A DNA stretch of 64,000 nucleotides, taken from NCBI RefSeq assembly GCF_000522985.1, contig NZ_CP007128.1, forward strand, positions 1,286,220-1,350,219. Reading direction: 5' to 3'. This document shows, piece after piece, positions 53,098 to 62,500 of the stretch. The stretch's first letter is position 1, and each line of letters starts with the position of its first letter. The notes beneath the pieces were generated by a model, which did no database searches, was not told the origin of the DNA, and saw only the letters and a list, made by a program, of their open reading frames with translations. This stretch comes from Gemmatirosa kalamazoonensis (GTDB taxonomy: Bacteria > Gemmatimonadota > Gemmatimonadetes > Gemmatimonadales > Gemmatimonadaceae). The translations under genes and the position numbers were made by a program.

Positions 53098-53291
53098 CTC
53101 ACGGGAGGCGCGGAGAACGCGGAGTGGCGCCTCCGCTGTGTGAATGAACCGCAGAGGACGCAGAGGGCCGCAGAGAACACCAACAGCAAATACCTGGGGA
53201 TGAAAGGATCCCAGGATCCATCAGGATCCTTTCATCCCCAGATCTTTTGCTGTTCGAAGAGGCAGTCCTCTGTGGCCCTCTGCGGTTCGAT
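53098..53291. repeat. Nested palindromic repeat element 3
   Basis: Together with the bases to 53362 this fills a 272-base gap in which no gene is seen. A GCGGAG unit hairpin (53104-53133) is followed by outer arms (AACCGCAGAGG at 53147 onward; CCTCTGCGGTT up to 53287), the right arm one 9-base unit shorter. Inside, AACAGCAAA (53182-53190) pairs with TTTGCTGTT (53246-53254), then an 18-base perfect stem CTGGGGATGAAAGGATCC (53194-53211) pairs with 53224-53241. Confidence 0.87.
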
Positions 53292-53362
53292 GGTATTCAC
53301 CGCGTGGTCCGCGCGAGAGCCGAACGGCACGGCGGTATGCCTCCTGCCGCTCGGCGAAGACG

Positions 53363-54715
53363 ATGATCTCGCAGAGCGCCACGCCCAAGGACACGCCGCT
53401 CCCCACGGCGTCGCTGGCCGATACGCTCGGCGTGCTCGCGGACGTGGTGCTGCCGACGCTGGCGAAGGGGGTCATCATCAGGCGGCCGAGGGCCATCGCG
53501 ATCGCGGAGCGGCTCGACCTCGACCGGCGGGCGGTGCGGCGGCTGCAGCGGCTGCGCGACCGGTACGGCGCCGGGCCGGTGCTGCTGCGGCTGCCGGGGC
53601 GCGTGCAGGCGGTGGTGCTCGCGCCGGAGCACGTGCGGCGCGTGCTCGCCGCGACGCCGGAGCCGTTCGCCGCGGCGAGCAGCGAGAAGCGCGCGGCGCT
53701 GTCGCACTTCGAGCCGCACGGCGTGCTGATCTCGCACGGCGCCGAGCGCGTCGAGCGGCGGCGGTTCAACGACACCGTGCTGGAGAGCGAGCGGCCGCGC
53801 CACGCGCTCGCGGAGGGGTTCGTCGGCGTCGTGCGCGAGGAGATGGGGCGGCTGCTGGAGACCGTCGGGCGCGACGGAACGCTCGACTGGGCGGGCTTCG
53901 CGGCCGCCTGGTTCCGCGTCGTGCGCCGAGTGACGCTCGGCGACGGAGCGCGCGACGACGAGGAGCTGACCGACCTGCTGGCGGATCTGCGCGGCGACGC
54001 GAACTGGGGGCCGCTGCGGCCGAAGCGGCGCCCGCTGCGCGACCGGTTCCTGGCGCGGCTCGCGGCGCACGTGGCGCGGGCCGAGCCGGGGAGCCTGGCG
54101 AGCGTCGCAGCGCGGGTGCCGACACTGCCGGGGACCGACCCGGCGGGGCAGGTGCCGCAGTGGCTGTTCGCGTTCGACGCCGCGGGGATGGCGACGTTCC
54201 GCGCGCTGGCGCTGCTCGCGACGCATCCCGCCCACGAGGCGCGGGCCCGCGAGGAGCTCGGTGGCGCGGCGTCGGCGGGCGCGCCAGAGCTGCCGTATCT
54301 GCGGGCGTGCGTGCTGGAGTCGGTGCGGCTATGGCCGACGACGCCGATGGTGCTGCGTCAGAGCACGGGCCCGACGACGTGGGAGGGCGGAGCGATGCCG
54401 GCGGGGGCCGGGGTGCTGATCTTCACGCCGTTCTTCCATCGGGACGACGCGCGGCTGCCGTTCGCCGACCGGCTCGCGCCCGAGGTCTGGCTCGGCGACG
54501 GTCCGGCGCCCGCGGAGTGGCCGCTGATCCCGTTCAGCGGCGGGCCGGGGATCTGTCCGGGGCGTCAAGTGGTGCTGCTGCTGGCGAGCGCGGCCCTCGC
54601 GGTGCTGCTGGCGGGTCGCCGACTGGCGGTGCGGCCGCCGGTGCGGCTGAACGCGGGTCGGCCGCTGCCAGCAACGCTGAGCCCGTTTCGGCTGCGGTTC
54701 TCGGTCGTCGAATAG
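53363..54715 (+). CDS. Cytochrome P450
   Basis: A 450-residue P450 monooxygenase. The heme-binding loop FSGGPGICPGRQVVLL (Cys near residue 394), the K-helix ExxR in ACVLESVRLWPTTP (near residue 316) and an I-helix region FAFDAAGMATFRAL are present, so it should bind heme. There is no signal or membrane anchor. No ferredoxin or reductase gene is adjacent, so the electron donor is elsewhere. The substrate is unknown. Confidence 0.93.
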   Translation: MISQSATPKDTPLPTASLADTLGVLADVVLPTLAKGVIIRRPRAIAIAERLDLDRRAVRRLQRLRDRYGAGPVLLRLPGRVQAVVLAPEHVRRVLAATPEPFAAASSEKRAALSHFEPHGVLISHGAERVERRRFNDTVLESERPRHALAEGFVGVVREEMGRLLETVGRDGTLDWAGFAAAWFRVVRRVTLGDGARDDEELTDLLADLRGDANWGPLRPKRRPLRDRFLARLAAHVARAEPGSLASVAARVPTLPGTDPAGQVPQWLFAFDAAGMATFRALALLATHPAHEARAREELGGAASAGAPELPYLRACVLESVRLWPTTPMVLRQSTGPTTWEGGAMPAGAGVLIFTPFFHRDDARLPFADRLAPEVWLGDGPAPAEWPLIPFSGGPGICPGRQVVLLLASAALAVLLAGRRLAVRPPVRLNAGRPLPATLSPFRLRFSVVE

Positions 54716-54762
54716 CGGCGGGCGGGGGGCGCGAGGGGGCCGGTGTGGCATGATTGCCCCTA

Positions 54763-54850
54763 TTGACAATATCAATCACGTCGGGCAGACTGCCGTTCGC
54801 TCGTCGACCCGGGCGGACCCGCGGATTCGCACTTCGTACAGTCATTGTAC
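54763..54850 (+). promoter_or_regulatory. Promoter and operator region of the GntR/LacI-type regulator
   Basis: TTGACA (54763-54768) is followed 17 bases later by a poor -10 (CAGACT). An inverted repeat GTACA-gtcat-TGTAC (54836-54850) lies 74 bases before the start codon. This 5+5+5 site has the shape of GntR-type operators, so the gene is probably autoregulated. Confidence 0.6.
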
Positions 54851-54924
54851 AAATCGCCGAGCGCTCGCCGCACCACCCGCCGCACGACCCGCCGCACGAT
54901 CGGAAGTCCACCAGCGCAGCCGAC

Positions 54925-56136
54925 GTGAGCATCGACCCCGGAGCCTCGACCCCGCTCTACCAGCAGGTCGCCGCCGACATCCGCCGGCAGATCGTCTCCG
55001 GCGCGATCCCGGTCGGCACCCAGCTCCAGCCCCACCGCGAGCTGGCCGCCACGTACGGCGTCTCGGTCATCACGATCAACAAGGCGCTCTCCGGGCTCGT
55101 GGCCGAGGGCGTCCTGCACAGCCGGGTCGGACGGGGGACGTTCGTCGCGGTGCGCCCCGCGCCCACCGATCTCCCGGGGGCCCCCGCGCCGAAGAACGGC
55201 ACCGCGGGCGCCGGCCGGATGCTCGGCTTCGTGCTTCGCGACCTCAGCTCGCCGTTCTTCTCTCTCGTCGCCCACGCCGCGCAGCAGCGCGCCGACGCCG
55301 TCGGCTACGGGCTGCTGCTCGCGTCCAGCTCGAACCGGCTCGACCGCGAGGAGGAGCAGATCCGCCGCCTCCTCGGGCTCGGCGTGCAGGGGCTCATCGT
55401 CGTCTCCATGAGCCGCACGTACCGTCTCAGCGACACGCTGCGGTCGCTGCACGACGCCGACTTCCCCTACGTCATGGTGTCGTACACCGAGGGGGAGGAC
55501 GTGCCGTTCGTCGGCACCGACTACGCGCGCGTCGGGCGGCTCGCCGCCGAGCACCTGTACGCGTTAGGCAGGCGCCGCATCGGGTACATCTGCGACAAGT
55601 TCGGCAGCGCGGCGGGCGAGCTGCGCGGCCGCGGCTACCGCGAGGTGCTGCAGGAGCGCGGGCTCTCGGTCGACCCGGCCTTCCAGTACCAGTACCCGCT
55701 CGAAGGGGAGTGGAACGACTACGAGTCGGGGTACGCGATCGGCGAGCACGTCGCGCGCCTGACGCGCCGCCCCGACGCGATGTTCGCGTTCAACGACCTC
55801 GGCGCGCTCGGCTTCGAGGACGCACTGCTCGACCACGGCGTCCGCGTGCCCGACGACATCGCGCTCGTGGGGCTCGACGACATCGAGCTCGCCGGGCGCG
55901 CGCGCGTGCCGCTGACGACGGTGCGTCAGCCCGCGGACCGCATCGGCGCGCTGGCCGTGGACACGCTGCTCGCCCGCCTCGCCGGCCAGCGTCCGCCGGC
56001 GCACCAGCTGCTCGACCCGGAGCTCGTCGTGCGCCGCTCGTGCGGCGCGTCGCCGAGCGCCGCGGATCCCAATCCCGACGCGGGGGGCGCGCGCGCCGAA
56101 GCCCGGCGCGCGCTCGCCGCTCAGCGACGATCGTGA
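54925..56136 (+). CDS. GntR/LacI hybrid transcriptional regulator
   Basis: A 403-residue regulator. An N-terminal GntR winged helix (STPLYQQVAADIRRQIVSGA, IPVGTQLQPHRELAATYGVS, VITINKALSGLVAEGVLHSR, VGRGTFV) joins a LacI/periplasmic-binding-type sugar domain (GFVLRDLSSPFFSLVAHAAQ, GLIVVSMS, DAMFAFNDLGALGFEDALLD, DDIALVGLDDIELAGRA). This combination regulates SusCD-type polysaccharide loci. It lies directly upstream of the susC-like gene. GTG 54925 is chosen because the GntR fold starts 11 residues later. Confidence 0.9.
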   Translation: MSIDPGASTPLYQQVAADIRRQIVSGAIPVGTQLQPHRELAATYGVSVITINKALSGLVAEGVLHSRVGRGTFVAVRPAPTDLPGAPAPKNGTAGAGRMLGFVLRDLSSPFFSLVAHAAQQRADAVGYGLLLASSSNRLDREEEQIRRLLGLGVQGLIVVSMSRTYRLSDTLRSLHDADFPYVMVSYTEGEDVPFVGTDYARVGRLAAEHLYALGRRRIGYICDKFGSAAGELRGRGYREVLQERGLSVDPAFQYQYPLEGEWNDYESGYAIGEHVARLTRRPDAMFAFNDLGALGFEDALLDHGVRVPDDIALVGLDDIELAGRARVPLTTVRQPADRIGALAVDTLLARLAGQRPPAHQLLDPELVVRRSCGASPSAADPNPDAGGARAEARRALAAQRRS

Positions 56137-56201
56137 CCCGCCCAACACCGTTAGGCCCCTTGTCTTCCAACCGCACTACCCGTCCTTCCCGGAGAGTCCA
56201 G

Positions 56202-59200
56202 ATGAAGTGGGCGAAAGGCCTCGGCTTGGCCGCCTCGCTGTTCATCCCCGTCGCCACGCTCACGCGGCCCGTGGCCGTGTACGGGCAGGGCGCGCAGCAG
56301 CCGGCCCAGCCGGCCACGGGGCGCGTCACCGGCACCGTCGTCGACGCCGCGACGGGGACTCCGGTTCCCGGCGTGAACGTCCTCGTCGTCGGCACACAGA
56401 ACGGCGCGTCGACCGACGCCGCCGGCCGGTTCACGGTGCGTGGGCTGCCCAACAGCGGCACCGTGCAGCTCCGCGCGCAGCGCATCGGCTTCGCGCCGGC
56501 GACGCAGACGGTGACGATCGCGAACGGCGCGGCGACGGCGAGCTTCCAGCTCACCGCGCAGGCCGTGCAGCTCAGCGAGGTCGTGAGCATCGGCTACGGC
56601 ACGCAGAATCGCCGCGACGTGGCCGGCGCCGTCTCGACGGTGACGACCGAGGCGCTCGAGAAGGCGCCGGTGGCGTCGATCGATCAGGTGCTGCAGGGCA
56701 CCGCGCCCGGCGTGCAGGTGACGACGGCGTCGAACGAGCCCGGTGGGGCGATGACGATCCGCATCCGCGGCATGTCGTCGATCACCGGCAGCGGCGAGCC
56801 GCTGTACGTCATCGACGGCTTCCCGATCGAGAACGACATCGAGGGATCGAGCCCGGGCAACGGCGGGCGCACGCGCACCACGCCGCCGAACCCGCTCTCC
56901 ACGCTCAACCCGAGCGACATCGAGTCGATCTCGATCCTGAAGGACGCGTCGAGCACCGCGATCTACGGCGCGCGCGGCGCGAACGGCGTCGTGATCATCA
57001 CGACGAAGCAGGGGAAGGGGCTCAAGCCGCAGTTCACGCTCGACTACTACACGGGCGCGTCGACGATCTCGAAGAAGTACGACCTGCTCGACGCGGCCGG
57101 CTACATGGACTACGCCAACGCGTTCGGCCAGGCGTCGAGCCAGGCCTTCACGCCGTTCCCCGACTCCGTGAAGACGCGGCTCCTCGCCAGCGGGATCAAC
57201 ACCGACTGGCAGGACCAGATCTTCCGCACGGGCGCGATGCGCAACTTCCAGCTCGGCGTGCGCGGCGCGACGCAGGGGACGAACATCACGCGCTACAACG
57301 TCTCGGGCGGCTACTTCGACCAGGACGGCATCGTGCTCGGCTCGGGGCTGCGGCGGCTCTCGTCGCGCCTGAACATCGACCAGGCGATCGGGTCGCGCGT
57401 GCAGCTCGGCGGCTCGTTCACGGCGAGCCAGACGCGCAGCAAGGCGACGCCGACGAGCGGTCAGCAGAACGCGAACGCCGGCGCGGTGTCGGGCGCGCTG
57501 CAGTACGTGCCGATCCTGCCGGTGTACCGCGCGGACGGGACGTACTCGTACATCAACACCGATCTCAACGCGTACAACGCGCTGCTCGACGCGCCGCAGA
57601 CGCCGAACCCGGTGTCGCTCGCGCGCGAGGTGAAGGACTCGCTCAGCGACTCGCGGCTGCTCGGCAACCTGTTCGGCCAGGCGAAGCTGCTGAAGGATCT
57701 CACGCTGCGCGTGAGCCTCGGCGCCGACTACGCGGACCGCTGGCGCAACACGTACTACCCGCGCACGACGCTGCGCGGCCAGCAGGCGAACGGCGAGGCG
57801 CTGCGCGGCACGAGCACGACGTCGTCGTGGGTGAACGAGAACACGCTCACCTACCAGAAGGAGATGGGCGTGCACGACCTCACGGTGCTCGGCGGCTACA
57901 GCCGTCAGAAGACCGACGTCGACCGCTCGAACATGTCGAACTCGAACTTCGCGAACGACATCACGAGCTACTTCGACATCGGCGCGGGCACGCGCGAGGG
58001 CGGCCCGGGCGTGGGGAGCGCGCACACGACGCAGACGCTCGAGTCGTGGCTGAGCCGCGTGAACTACACGCTGATGGACCGCTACCTGTTCACGTTCACG
58101 TACCGCGCGGACGGCTCGAGCCGCTTCGCGGCGAACAAGAAGTGGGGCGGCTTCCCGTCGGCGGCGATCGGCTGGCGCGTGTCGGACGAGCCGTTCATGA
58201 AGCACGTGAGCGCGGTGGACGAGCTGAAGCTCCGCGTGTCGTACGGTCTCGCGGGCAACCCGTCGATCCGCCCGTACAACTCGCTCGCGCGCCTGGACAA
58301 CCAGGGCTACAGCTTCGGCGGCACGCCGACGTCGGGCTACTTCCCGTCGAGCATCGCGAACCCGGACCTCACCTGGGAGACGACGCGGCAGACGGACGTC
58401 GGCCTCGACCTCGGGCTGTTCAACCGCGTGTCGGTGACCGCGGACTACTACGCGAAGCGCACGAGCAACCTGCTGCTGTTCATCAACCTGCCGTTCGAGA
58501 CGGGCTTCGAGCAGGCGCTCGCGAACCGCGGCGTGGTGGACAACAAGGGCTTCGAGCTCGGGCTCGACCTGCACCTCGTCGACGCGGGCAAGAAGAAGGG
58601 CGGCTTCGACTGGCGCGCGAACTTCAACTACGCGACGAACAAGAACCGCGTGGTGGACCTCGGCGGCGCGGCGCGCATCGACGCGGATCTCATCACGACG
58701 GACTACAACCTGCCGGGCACGTTCATCGAGGTCGGCAAGCCGATCGGCCGGTTCTACGGCTTCAAGAGCCTCGGCGTGATCAAGGACTCGGCGCAGGCGA
58801 ACACGATCTACTGGAAGAACTTCAACAACGCGAAGTTCCAGCCGGGGAGCATGCTGATCGCGGATCTCGACGGCGACAGCGTGATCACGCTGAACGACCG
58901 CACGGACATCGGCGATCCGACGCCGAAGTTCACGCTGGGCCTGACGAACACGTTCGCGTTCCGGGGCTTCCAGCTCACCGGGCTGCTCCAGGGCTCGTAC
59001 GGCGGCAAGGTGCTGAACGTGAACCGCATCCGCACCGAGAGCTCGCCGCGCGTCAACATCCTCGCCGACCGCTACTACGACGCGTGGACGCCGACGCACA
59101 CCGACGCGAAGTACCCGAAGATCGGTGAGAACCCGAACCAGGTCGGCACGAACAACTTCACCGACAACCTGCTCGAGGACGGCTCGTTCCTGCGTCTGCG

Positions 59201-59426
59201 CACGCTGACGCTCTCGTACGGGCTGCCGAGCCGTCTGCTGCGCCGCGGCAACCTGTCGGGCGCGAGCGTCTACGTGACGGGCACGAACCTGTTCACGATC
59301 ACGGACTACTCGGGCTTCGACCCCGACGTGAGCGGCCAGTCGGTCGGCGCGACGAACCGCGGCATCGACATCGGCGCGTATCCGCTCGCGCGCACGGTGA
59401 CGTTCGGCCTCACGCTCAACTACTGA
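56202..59426 (+). CDS. SusC/RagA-type TonB-dependent outer-membrane receptor
   Basis: A 1074-residue receptor. After the signal peptide, a carboxypeptidase-like domain (RVTGTVVDAATGTPVPGVNV), then the plug with LYVIDGFPIEN, IESISILKDASSTAIYGARG and ANGVVIITTKQGK, then a long beta-barrel ending LARTVTFGLTLNY. It imports oligosaccharides in complex with the SusD-like lipoprotein encoded next. GGAGA lies about seven bases before the ATG. No TonB or ExbBD is encoded here. Codon use is uniform across its length and no GTTAGGC copy occurs within it. Confidence 0.95.
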   Translation: MKWAKGLGLAASLFIPVATLTRPVAVYGQGAQQPAQPATGRVTGTVVDAATGTPVPGVNVLVVGTQNGASTDAAGRFTVRGLPNSGTVQLRAQRIGFAPATQTVTIANGAATASFQLTAQAVQLSEVVSIGYGTQNRRDVAGAVSTVTTEALEKAPVASIDQVLQGTAPGVQVTTASNEPGGAMTIRIRGMSSITGSGEPLYVIDGFPIENDIEGSSPGNGGRTRTTPPNPLSTLNPSDIESISILKDASSTAIYGARGANGVVIITTKQGKGLKPQFTLDYYTGASTISKKYDLLDAAGYMDYANAFGQASSQAFTPFPDSVKTRLLASGINTDWQDQIFRTGAMRNFQLGVRGATQGTNITRYNVSGGYFDQDGIVLGSGLRRLSSRLNIDQAIGSRVQLGGSFTASQTRSKATPTSGQQNANAGAVSGALQYVPILPVYRADGTYSYINTDLNAYNALLDAPQTPNPVSLAREVKDSLSDSRLLGNLFGQAKLLKDLTLRVSLGADYADRWRNTYYPRTTLRGQQANGEALRGTSTTSSWVNENTLTYQKEMGVHDLTVLGGYSRQKTDVDRSNMSNSNFANDITSYFDIGAGTREGGPGVGSAHTTQTLESWLSRVNYTLMDRYLFTFTYRADGSSRFAANKKWGGFPSAAIGWRVSDEPFMKHVSAVDELKLRVSYGLAGNPSIRPYNSLARLDNQGYSFGGTPTSGYFPSSIANPDLTWETTRQTDVGLDLGLFNRVSVTADYYAKRTSNLLLFINLPFETGFEQALANRGVVDNKGFELGLDLHLVDAGKKKGGFDWRANFNYATNKNRVVDLGGAARIDADLITTDYNLPGTFIEVGKPIGRFYGFKSLGVIKDSAQANTIYWKNFNNAKFQPGSMLIADLDGDSVITLNDRTDIGDPTPKFTLGLTNTFAFRGFQLTGLLQGSYGGKVLNVNRIRTESSPRVNILADRYYDAWTPTHTDAKYPKIGENPNQVGTNNFTDNLLEDGSFLRLRTLTLSYGLPSRLLRRGNLSGASVYVTGTNLFTITDYSGFDPDVSGQSVGATNRGIDIGAYPLARTVTFGLTLNY

Positions 59427-59434
59427 CCACGGCG

Positions 59435-61051
59435 ATGTACACGCGCATCAAGATTTCGACGGCCGCGAAGGCCGTCGCGACTGCCGTCCTCGCGGTGAGC
59501 GCGGTGGCGTGCAAGGACGACTTCCTCACCGAGAAGCCGGTCGACTTCGTGTCGCCGGTGAACTTCTACCAGAACGCCGGCGACGCGATCGCCGCGGTGA
59601 ACGCCGCCTACGCGACGTTCGTCACGGTGCCGGACGCGGGCAACGACTCGTACGTCGGCCGCAACTTCGTGATGCTCACGGAGTATCCGACCGAGGTGAC
59701 GACGAGCCGCCTCAGCGCCTCGAACGAGCGCTCGATGATCGGCAACTTCCACCCGCAGTTCACGTCGACGCACCCGTACCTCGAGGGCGTGTGGCAGGCG
59801 GCGTACTCGGGGATCAACCGCGCGAACTCGGTGATCGACCACGTGCCGGCGATCACGATGGACGAGACGCGCAAGGCGCAGATCGTCGGCGAGGCGAAGT
59901 TCCTGCGCGCGCTGCACTACTACTGGCTCGCGGGGCTGTTCGGCGGCGTGCCGCTGAAGCTCACGGAGACGGTCGGCATCGACGGCGACGTGCTCGCGCG
60001 CGCCACGGTGGCGGAGACGTACGCGCAGATCGCGAAGGACCTCACCGAGGCGGCGGCGGCGCTGCCGGCGAGCTGGCCGGCGTCGGACTTCGGCCGCGCG
60101 ACGAAGGGTGCCGCGCTCACGCTGCTCGGCAAGGCGTACCTGCAGAGCGCGGGGCAGTTCGGCATCACGGCGAACTACCAGAAGGCGCTCGACACGTTCA
60201 AGCAGGTCCAGACGATGGGCTACACGCTGGACCCGAACTACGCGAGCCTGTTCGACGGCAGCAACGAGCGCTCGTCGGAGATCATCTGGTCGATCCAGAA
60301 CGTGCGCGTGAGCGGCTACGGCGGGCGGCTGACGCAGTGGTTCGTGCCGGTGACGACGCCGGCGCTCTACTCGAGCGTGCAGAACCAGTTCCAGGCGGAG
60401 CGGCCGTTCTACGACTCGTACAACGCGGCCGACATCCGCAAGGCCGGCACGTGGATGACGAGCTTCACGAAGCCGAACGGTCAGACGGTGACGTGGTCCT
60501 ACGCGACGACGAACATCACGACGGCGGCGAACTACGGCTCCACGGGCCCGACGCCGCGCAAGTACGTGGACCTCGGCGCGCCGTCGGGCGGCGCGGAGGC
60601 GCCGGACTACGTGGTGCTGCGCTACGCGGACGTGCTGCTCTCGGCGGCCGAGGCGGCGAACGAGGTGAGCGGGCCGAACGCCGAGGCGTACGGCTACGTG
60701 AACCAGGTGCGCGCCCGCGCGAAGGTGCCGAACCTCACGGCCGGTCTCTCGAAGCAGGCGTTCAAGGACTCGCTGTACGTGGAGCGGCGCTACGAGCTGG
60801 CGCTGGAGTTCCACGGCGTGTTCGACATGCGCCGCGACTGGGCGTTCGCGAAGGGCCGCGTGGAGGCGAACCTCCGCCAGGCGTCGACGCTGAACAAGTC
60901 GCCGTTCACGAGCTCCGTGGAGAAGCCCGCCACGAGCACGTCGCTCACCGTCGACGACAAGTGGCAGCTGTACCCGATCCCGGCGCGGGCGTGCGAGCTG
61001 AACTCGGCGCTCACGCAGAACCCCGGATGGGCGGACGGGATCTGCAAGTGA
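59435..61051 (+). CDS. SusD/RagB-type outer-membrane glycan-binding lipoprotein
   Basis: A 538-residue lipoprotein with signal TAVLAVSAVACKDD (lipobox VAC) and mature start DFLTEKPVDFVSPVNFYQNA. The TPR-like SusD fold is visible: YSGINRANSVIDHVPAITMD, EAKFLRALHYYWLAGLFGGV, GRATKGAALTLLGKAYLQS, YVVLRYADVLLSAAEAANEV and RRYELALEFHGVFDMRRDW. It captures glycans for the SusC partner, whose stop is eight bases upstream. Confidence 0.95.
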   Translation: MYTRIKISTAAKAVATAVLAVSAVACKDDFLTEKPVDFVSPVNFYQNAGDAIAAVNAAYATFVTVPDAGNDSYVGRNFVMLTEYPTEVTTSRLSASNERSMIGNFHPQFTSTHPYLEGVWQAAYSGINRANSVIDHVPAITMDETRKAQIVGEAKFLRALHYYWLAGLFGGVPLKLTETVGIDGDVLARATVAETYAQIAKDLTEAAAALPASWPASDFGRATKGAALTLLGKAYLQSAGQFGITANYQKALDTFKQVQTMGYTLDPNYASLFDGSNERSSEIIWSIQNVRVSGYGGRLTQWFVPVTTPALYSSVQNQFQAERPFYDSYNAADIRKAGTWMTSFTKPNGQTVTWSYATTNITTAANYGSTGPTPRKYVDLGAPSGGAEAPDYVVLRYADVLLSAAEAANEVSGPNAEAYGYVNQVRARAKVPNLTAGLSKQAFKDSLYVERRYELALEFHGVFDMRRDWAFAKGRVEANLRQASTLNKSPFTSSVEKPATSTSLTVDDKWQLYPIPARACELNSALTQNPGWADGICK

Positions 61052-61062
61052 CCTTCCCGTCT

Positions 61063-61137
61063 CACGCGGAGGCGCGGAGCGCGCGGAGAACTGCACGATG
61101 TTCCGGCGGGTCTCCGCGTCCTCCGCGTCTCCGCGTG
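61063..61137. repeat. GCGGAG-unit inverted repeat
   Basis: Between the susD-like and lyase genes, an arm of units (CACGCGGAGGCGCGGAG, from 61063) faces TCTCCGCGTCCTCCGCG and TCTCCGCGTG (to 61137). It may attenuate transcription after susCD. The same unit begins elements 1 and 3. Confidence 0.78.
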
Positions 61138-61151
61138 CGACTCCACACAGC

Positions 61152-62384
61152 ATGAAGACCACTCTCACGCTTCTCGCCGTCTGCTCCGCGGCGCTGGTCG
61201 GGCGGCGGGCGCACGCGCAGGTCACGTACGACCCGGCCTCGCTCGCGACGGCGAAGGCGCGCGTGCAGGCCGGCGACGCGGTGCTGCGGCCGGCGTACGA
61301 CAAGCTGCTCGCCGACGCGGCGAAGGCGCTCGCCGCGAAGCCGGCGGTCGTCACCGACAAGCACACGCTGCTGCCGCCGAGCGGCGACGTGCACGACTAC
61401 TACTCGCTGTCGCCGTACTGGTGGCCCGATCCGAGCAAGCCGGACGGGCTGCCGTACATCCGACGCGACGGGGAGACGAACCCGGAGAGCAAGCGCGATC
61501 TCGACCAGCCGCGCGTGGCGCAGATGGGCGGCAACGCGATGACGCTCGCGCTCGCGTGGTACTTCACCGGCGACGAGACGTACGCCGCCGGCGCGGCGCG
61601 GCAGCTCCGCGCGTGGTTCCTCGACCCGGCAACGCGCATGACGCCGCACCTCCGCTACGCGCAGGCGGTGCGCGGGAACCCGGAGGAGCGCGGCAGCGGC
61701 ATCATCGACACGCGCTGGTTCGTGGAGGCGACCGACGCGGCGCGGCTGCTCGACGGCTCCAAGAGCTGGAGCGCCGCGGACGCGCGCGGGATGCGCGACT
61801 GGATGCGGCAGTACGTGACGTGGCTGTGGACGAGCCCGAACGGGAAGCACGAGCACGCGGCGAAGAACAACCACGGCTCGTGGTACGCCGCGCAGGTCGC
61901 GTCGCTCGCGCTGTTCGTGGGCGACGCTGCCGACAGCGCGATCGCGCGGCAGCTCGTGACGGAGGCCAAGCCGCGCATCGGCTGGCAGATCACGCCGCAG
62001 GGCGAGCAGCCGACGGAGCTGGAGCGGACGCGGAGCTTCCACTACAGCGGCTTCAACGTGGAGGCGCTGTCGCGGCTCGCGACGGTCGGCCGGTCGTTAG
62101 GCACGGACCTGTGGCGCTACCAGGCGCCGGAGGGCGGGAGCCTGAAGCGCGCGATCGACCGTCTCGCGCAGTACGCGCCGGACCCGAAGTCGTGGCCGGG
62201 ACAGCAGATCGACGACGTGGACCAGGACCTCCTGCTCGTCTCGTTCCGCCGCGCGAACGCGATGCTCGGCGCGCCGGTGTACGCTGCGACGATCCGCGCG
62301 CTCCCGGCGGATCTCGTGAAGACCGACCGCAGCGCGCTGCTCTGGCCCGACGCGAGCAACACCGTGCGCAAGGACGGCCGCTGA
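61152..62384 (+). CDS. Alginate lyase-family protein (PL5-like)
   Basis: A 410-residue exported polysaccharide lyase: signal LTLLAVCSAALVGRRAHA, then an (alpha/alpha) toroid pattern. Family motifs are YYSLSPYWWPDPSKPDGLPY, the catalytic-type AKNNHGSWYAAQVASLA (Asn-His near residue 239) and SFHYSGFNVEALSRLATVG. PL5-like enzymes cut mannuronate-rich alginate. With the neighbouring heparinase-like gene it forms an alginate-type lyase pair. One GTTAGGC copy lies near its end. The substrate is inference. Confidence 0.87.
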   Translation: MKTTLTLLAVCSAALVGRRAHAQVTYDPASLATAKARVQAGDAVLRPAYDKLLADAAKALAAKPAVVTDKHTLLPPSGDVHDYYSLSPYWWPDPSKPDGLPYIRRDGETNPESKRDLDQPRVAQMGGNAMTLALAWYFTGDETYAAGAARQLRAWFLDPATRMTPHLRYAQAVRGNPEERGSGIIDTRWFVEATDAARLLDGSKSWSAADARGMRDWMRQYVTWLWTSPNGKHEHAAKNNHGSWYAAQVASLALFVGDAADSAIARQLVTEAKPRIGWQITPQGEQPTELERTRSFHYSGFNVEALSRLATVGRSLGTDLWRYQAPEGGSLKRAIDRLAQYAPDPKSWPGQQIDDVDQDLLLVSFRRANAMLGAPVYAATIRALPADLVKTDRSALLWPDASNTVRKDGR

Positions 62385-62399
62385 GAACCGCAGAGTAGT

Positions 62400-62476
62400 C
62401 CTCTGCGTCCTCTGCGTCCTCTGCGGTCGATGCCGTTCACGAGCATGAACCGCAGAGGACGCAGAGGACGCAGAGG
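62400..62476. repeat. Perfect 28-base inverted repeat (CCTCTGCGT units)
   Basis: Arms at 62400-62427 and 62449-62476 are exact reverse complements, each three tandem copies of a 9-base unit (CCTCTGCGT), with a 21-base loop. It is 24 bases before the next start and could stall ribosomes or polymerase. Confidence 0.9.
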
Positions 62477-62500
62477 AAACCCTTCCTTGGTGTCATCTCA

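Noticed and set aside
56151-59099. Very long open frame (about 980 codons) on the minus strand opposite the susC-like gene
   Set aside because: It is the antisense shadow of a high-GC gene: Arg/Val/His-rich composition, no domain, and the plus strand encodes an intact SusC protein.
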